Assembly: GCF_018069705.1 (NCBI RefSeq)
Contig: NZ_CP072943.1
Location: forward strand, 1,861,453-1,925,452
Source: Aminithiophilus ramosus
GTDB lineage: Bacteria > Synergistota > Synergistia > Synergistales > Aminithiophilaceae
Direction of reading: 5' to 3'
DNA: 64,000 nucleotides
Below, piece after piece: positions 62,545 through 64,000 of the stretch (positions are counted from its first letter, which is position 1; each line of letters starts with the position of its first letter). The position numbers were made by a program, and so were the translations under genes. The notes under the pieces are model-generated. The model saw nothing but the letters and a program-made list of their open reading frames with translations, was not told where the DNA came from and did no database searches.

Positions 62545-64000
62545 TCAGCTGAGGAAATCGACCAGCGTGGGCTGGACGATGCGGGCGATGACGGCCAGGC
62601 TGGCCTGGTAGACGGCCTGGGCCATCATGAAGTTGATCGAGGCCTCGGCCAGATCCGTGTCGGAGATTTTGCTGTAGAGGCTCTCGGTGCTGGTGTAGTT
62701 GGCCACGAGGCGGGCCTGGCTCGTCTCGTAGCGCCGCGTGAGGGCGCCCACCTGGGTGCGGCAGCGGAGAAGGTTGTCGAGGAAGTCGTCGACCTGGCCC
62801 AGAAGAGTATCGGAGAGGCCCTCGCGGTCCTCGTTGCGCATGGCGTCGGCGATCTGATCGAGGAGGCCGAAGAAGTCCGTTGTCGTCTGATCCGAGCCGC
62901 TGCGGGTCGTGACGGTTTGGCCGTAGGGGCTGTTGCCCGCCTGGGCGCTGACGTCGGGGCTCTTTCCGTTCGCGGCGGGGTCGAATTCAAGGCCCGTCGC
63001 TTTACAGGAGACGGTGAAGTTGTACCCCTTGGGCGACGAGAGGACGAGACGGCCGTCGTCGGAGACGGAGGCCCTGATGTCCTGGCCCTGGAAGCGGGCG
63101 TTGATGAGGTCGGGCAGTTTTTTCAGCTCGTCGGCGTCGAGGTTGCCGTCGCCGCTGAGGTCGAGCTGGCGGAGGTCGACGGTGTGTTCATAGCCGGCGA
63201 CGTCGAAGGTCATGGTGTAGTTCGTCGAGATGCCGACCGTCGTCGACAGGTCGGGCCCGCGGACGACGGTGCTGATACCGAAGGCCTCGGCGGCGTTGGT
63301 CGATATCCCGCCCACATCGACGGTGGCGGCGTCGTTGTCGTAGATGACCAGGGCCGATCCGTCCTTGGCGGCCAGGGTCAGGGAGGCGTCGCCGGAAGTG
63401 TCGAGGTCTCTGTCGATGTAGGCCACGTCGAGCCAGGTGCCGGCATACTGCTTTATCCGTTCGGCGATGTCCTTGAGGGTATCGCCTTCGGCCAGAGGGA
63501 TGTCGATGGATCGCCCGCTCGACTCGATGCGGATCGTCCCCGAGCCGCCGGCGGAGACGGCGAGGGTCTCGTCGACGGTGGTGGAGATTCCGGCGCTGAT
63601 GCCCAGGGCCTGGGCGATTCCGGCGCTGTAGTCGCCGAAGGCGGGGTCACCGAAGGATTCGTCGACGAAGCGCAGGGGCTCTCCGGTGGAAGTGTAGAAG
63701 GCGAGGCCCGCCGAGGTCTCCTGATACTGAACGAGGTACTGACCGTCGCTCCCCTTGCCGACCTGTTCCTGGATCTGTTCGGCCACCTTGGCGGCGTCGA
63801 TCTGTCCGTTCGTGACGATGTCTTCGGGGAAGAGGCTGACGGAGTAGTCCTTCTCTCCGACGGTGACGGTCATGTAGCCGGGCATGCGCGAGTCGAGCCC
63901 CGTCCCCGCGGGGAACGTACCGCCCGTCGTGGCGTAGACGGCCGTAGAGAGACCCATGGACTGGGCCAGGGTCGAGTTGGGGCTGGCGCTGTCGGGGGCG
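62545..64000 (-). CDS. flgL: flagellar hook-associated protein FlgL, 5' end outside window
   Basis: About 485 residues of the C-terminal part of a large hook-filament junction protein; the frame is open to the window edge. The C-terminal flagellin-like helix is RCRTQVGALTRRYETSQARL, then SDTDLAEASINFMMAQAVYQ, ASLAVIARIVQPTLVDFL. The middle consists of repeated beta-rich domains (GGSGTIRIESSGRSIDIPLA). It is the first visible gene of flgL-fliW-csrA-maf-flagellin-flaG. Confidence 0.9.
   Translation of the reverse strand, partial: APDSASPNSTLAQSMGLSTAVYATTGGTFPAGTGLDSRMPGYMTVTVGEKDYSVSLFPEDIVTNGQIDAAKVAEQIQEQVGKGSDGQYLVQYQETSAGLAFYTSTGEPLRFVDESFGDPAFGDYSAGIAQALGISAGISTTVDETLAVSAGGSGTIRIESSGRSIDIPLAEGDTLKDIAERIKQYAGTWLDVAYIDRDLDTSGDASLTLAAKDGSALVIYDNDAATVDVGGISTNAAEAFGISTVVRGPDLSTTVGISTNYTMTFDVAGYEHTVDLRQLDLSGDGNLDADELKKLPDLINARFQGQDIRASVSDDGRLVLSSPKGYNFTVSCKATGLEFDPAANGKSPDVSAQAGNSPYGQTVTTRSGSDQTTTDFFGLLDQIADAMRNEDREGLSDTLLGQVDDFLDNLLRCRTQVGALTRRYETSQARLVANYTSTESLYSKISDTDLAEASINFMMAQAVYQASLAVIARIVQPTLVDFLS

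Overview
The window is GC-rich and gene-dense, with strongly coupled operons: stop and start codons overlap at most internal junctions, and GTG and TTG starts are common. An OmpH/Skp-type periplasmic chaperone points to a diderm cell. Flagella, LIV-type amino-acid uptake, an M20 amidohydrolase with a YfcC-type carrier, an iron-only hydrogenase-like accessory operon, and a DUF3798/DUF6672 pair point to a motile anaerobe that ferments amino acids or peptides. This fits Synergistota best. The placement is an inference from gene content; no rRNA gene is present to confirm it.

Layout. 0-3.7 kb (minus strand): rpmH-rnpA-yidD-yidC-jag-lgt, the usual ribosome/RNase P/membrane-insertion block. An IS1202-like element and a truncated second copy sit immediately upstream of the rpmH promoter (3.75-5.47 kb). 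5.5-15 kb: dinG-type helicase, rpsT, leuS-holA, and radA-nfeD-slipin. 15.5-20.7 kb: a compact histidine operon, hisZ-G-B-H-A-F-IE, without hisC or hisD. 20.9-24.8 kb: a LysR regulator divergent from a YfcC-type carrier and an M20 amidohydrolase. 25.4-28.6 kb: a five-gene DRTGG / HATPase / hydrogenase-like / DRTGG / PHP operon with no hydrogenase beside it. 28.7-34.9 kb: an orphan binding protein, an SSS symporter with a probable CTG start, adenosine-specific kinase, a frameshifted DUF6672 relic beside an intact DUF3798 gene, and a HAD phosphatase. 35-39.7 kb: livJHMGF. 39.8-41.6 kb: seven tandem copies of a 264-bp non-coding repeat. 41.7-43.2 kb: ompH divergent from a DUF3343/MoaD-like pair.

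43.3-64 kb is a flagellar glycosylation and filament region, all on the minus strand. A pseudaminic-acid-type pathway (pseF-pseB-pseI, a sugar formyltransferase, then pseG-pseC) is split by a 4.5-kb tandem amplification. That amplification alternates three full-length Rpn/PD-(D/E)XK nuclease genes with two C-terminal fragments. A ~75-bp tandem array related to the 264-bp repeat separates this locus from flgL(partial)-fliW-csrA-maf-flagellin-flaG. The nonulosonic acid is presumably added to flagellin by the Maf protein. No pseH acetyltransferase is seen, and a formyltransferase sits in the operon, which suggests an N-formylated sugar.

The most unusual content is the Rpn gene/fragment amplification fused to the start of pseG, and the dispersed multi-hairpin repeat family. 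Four long perfect hairpins with tiny loops lie at transcription-unit ends or next to repeat arrays. The window also holds a multi-frameshift DUF6672 pseudogene, the stand-alone hydrogenase-accessory operon, and a giant flagellin with an AT-rich central patch.
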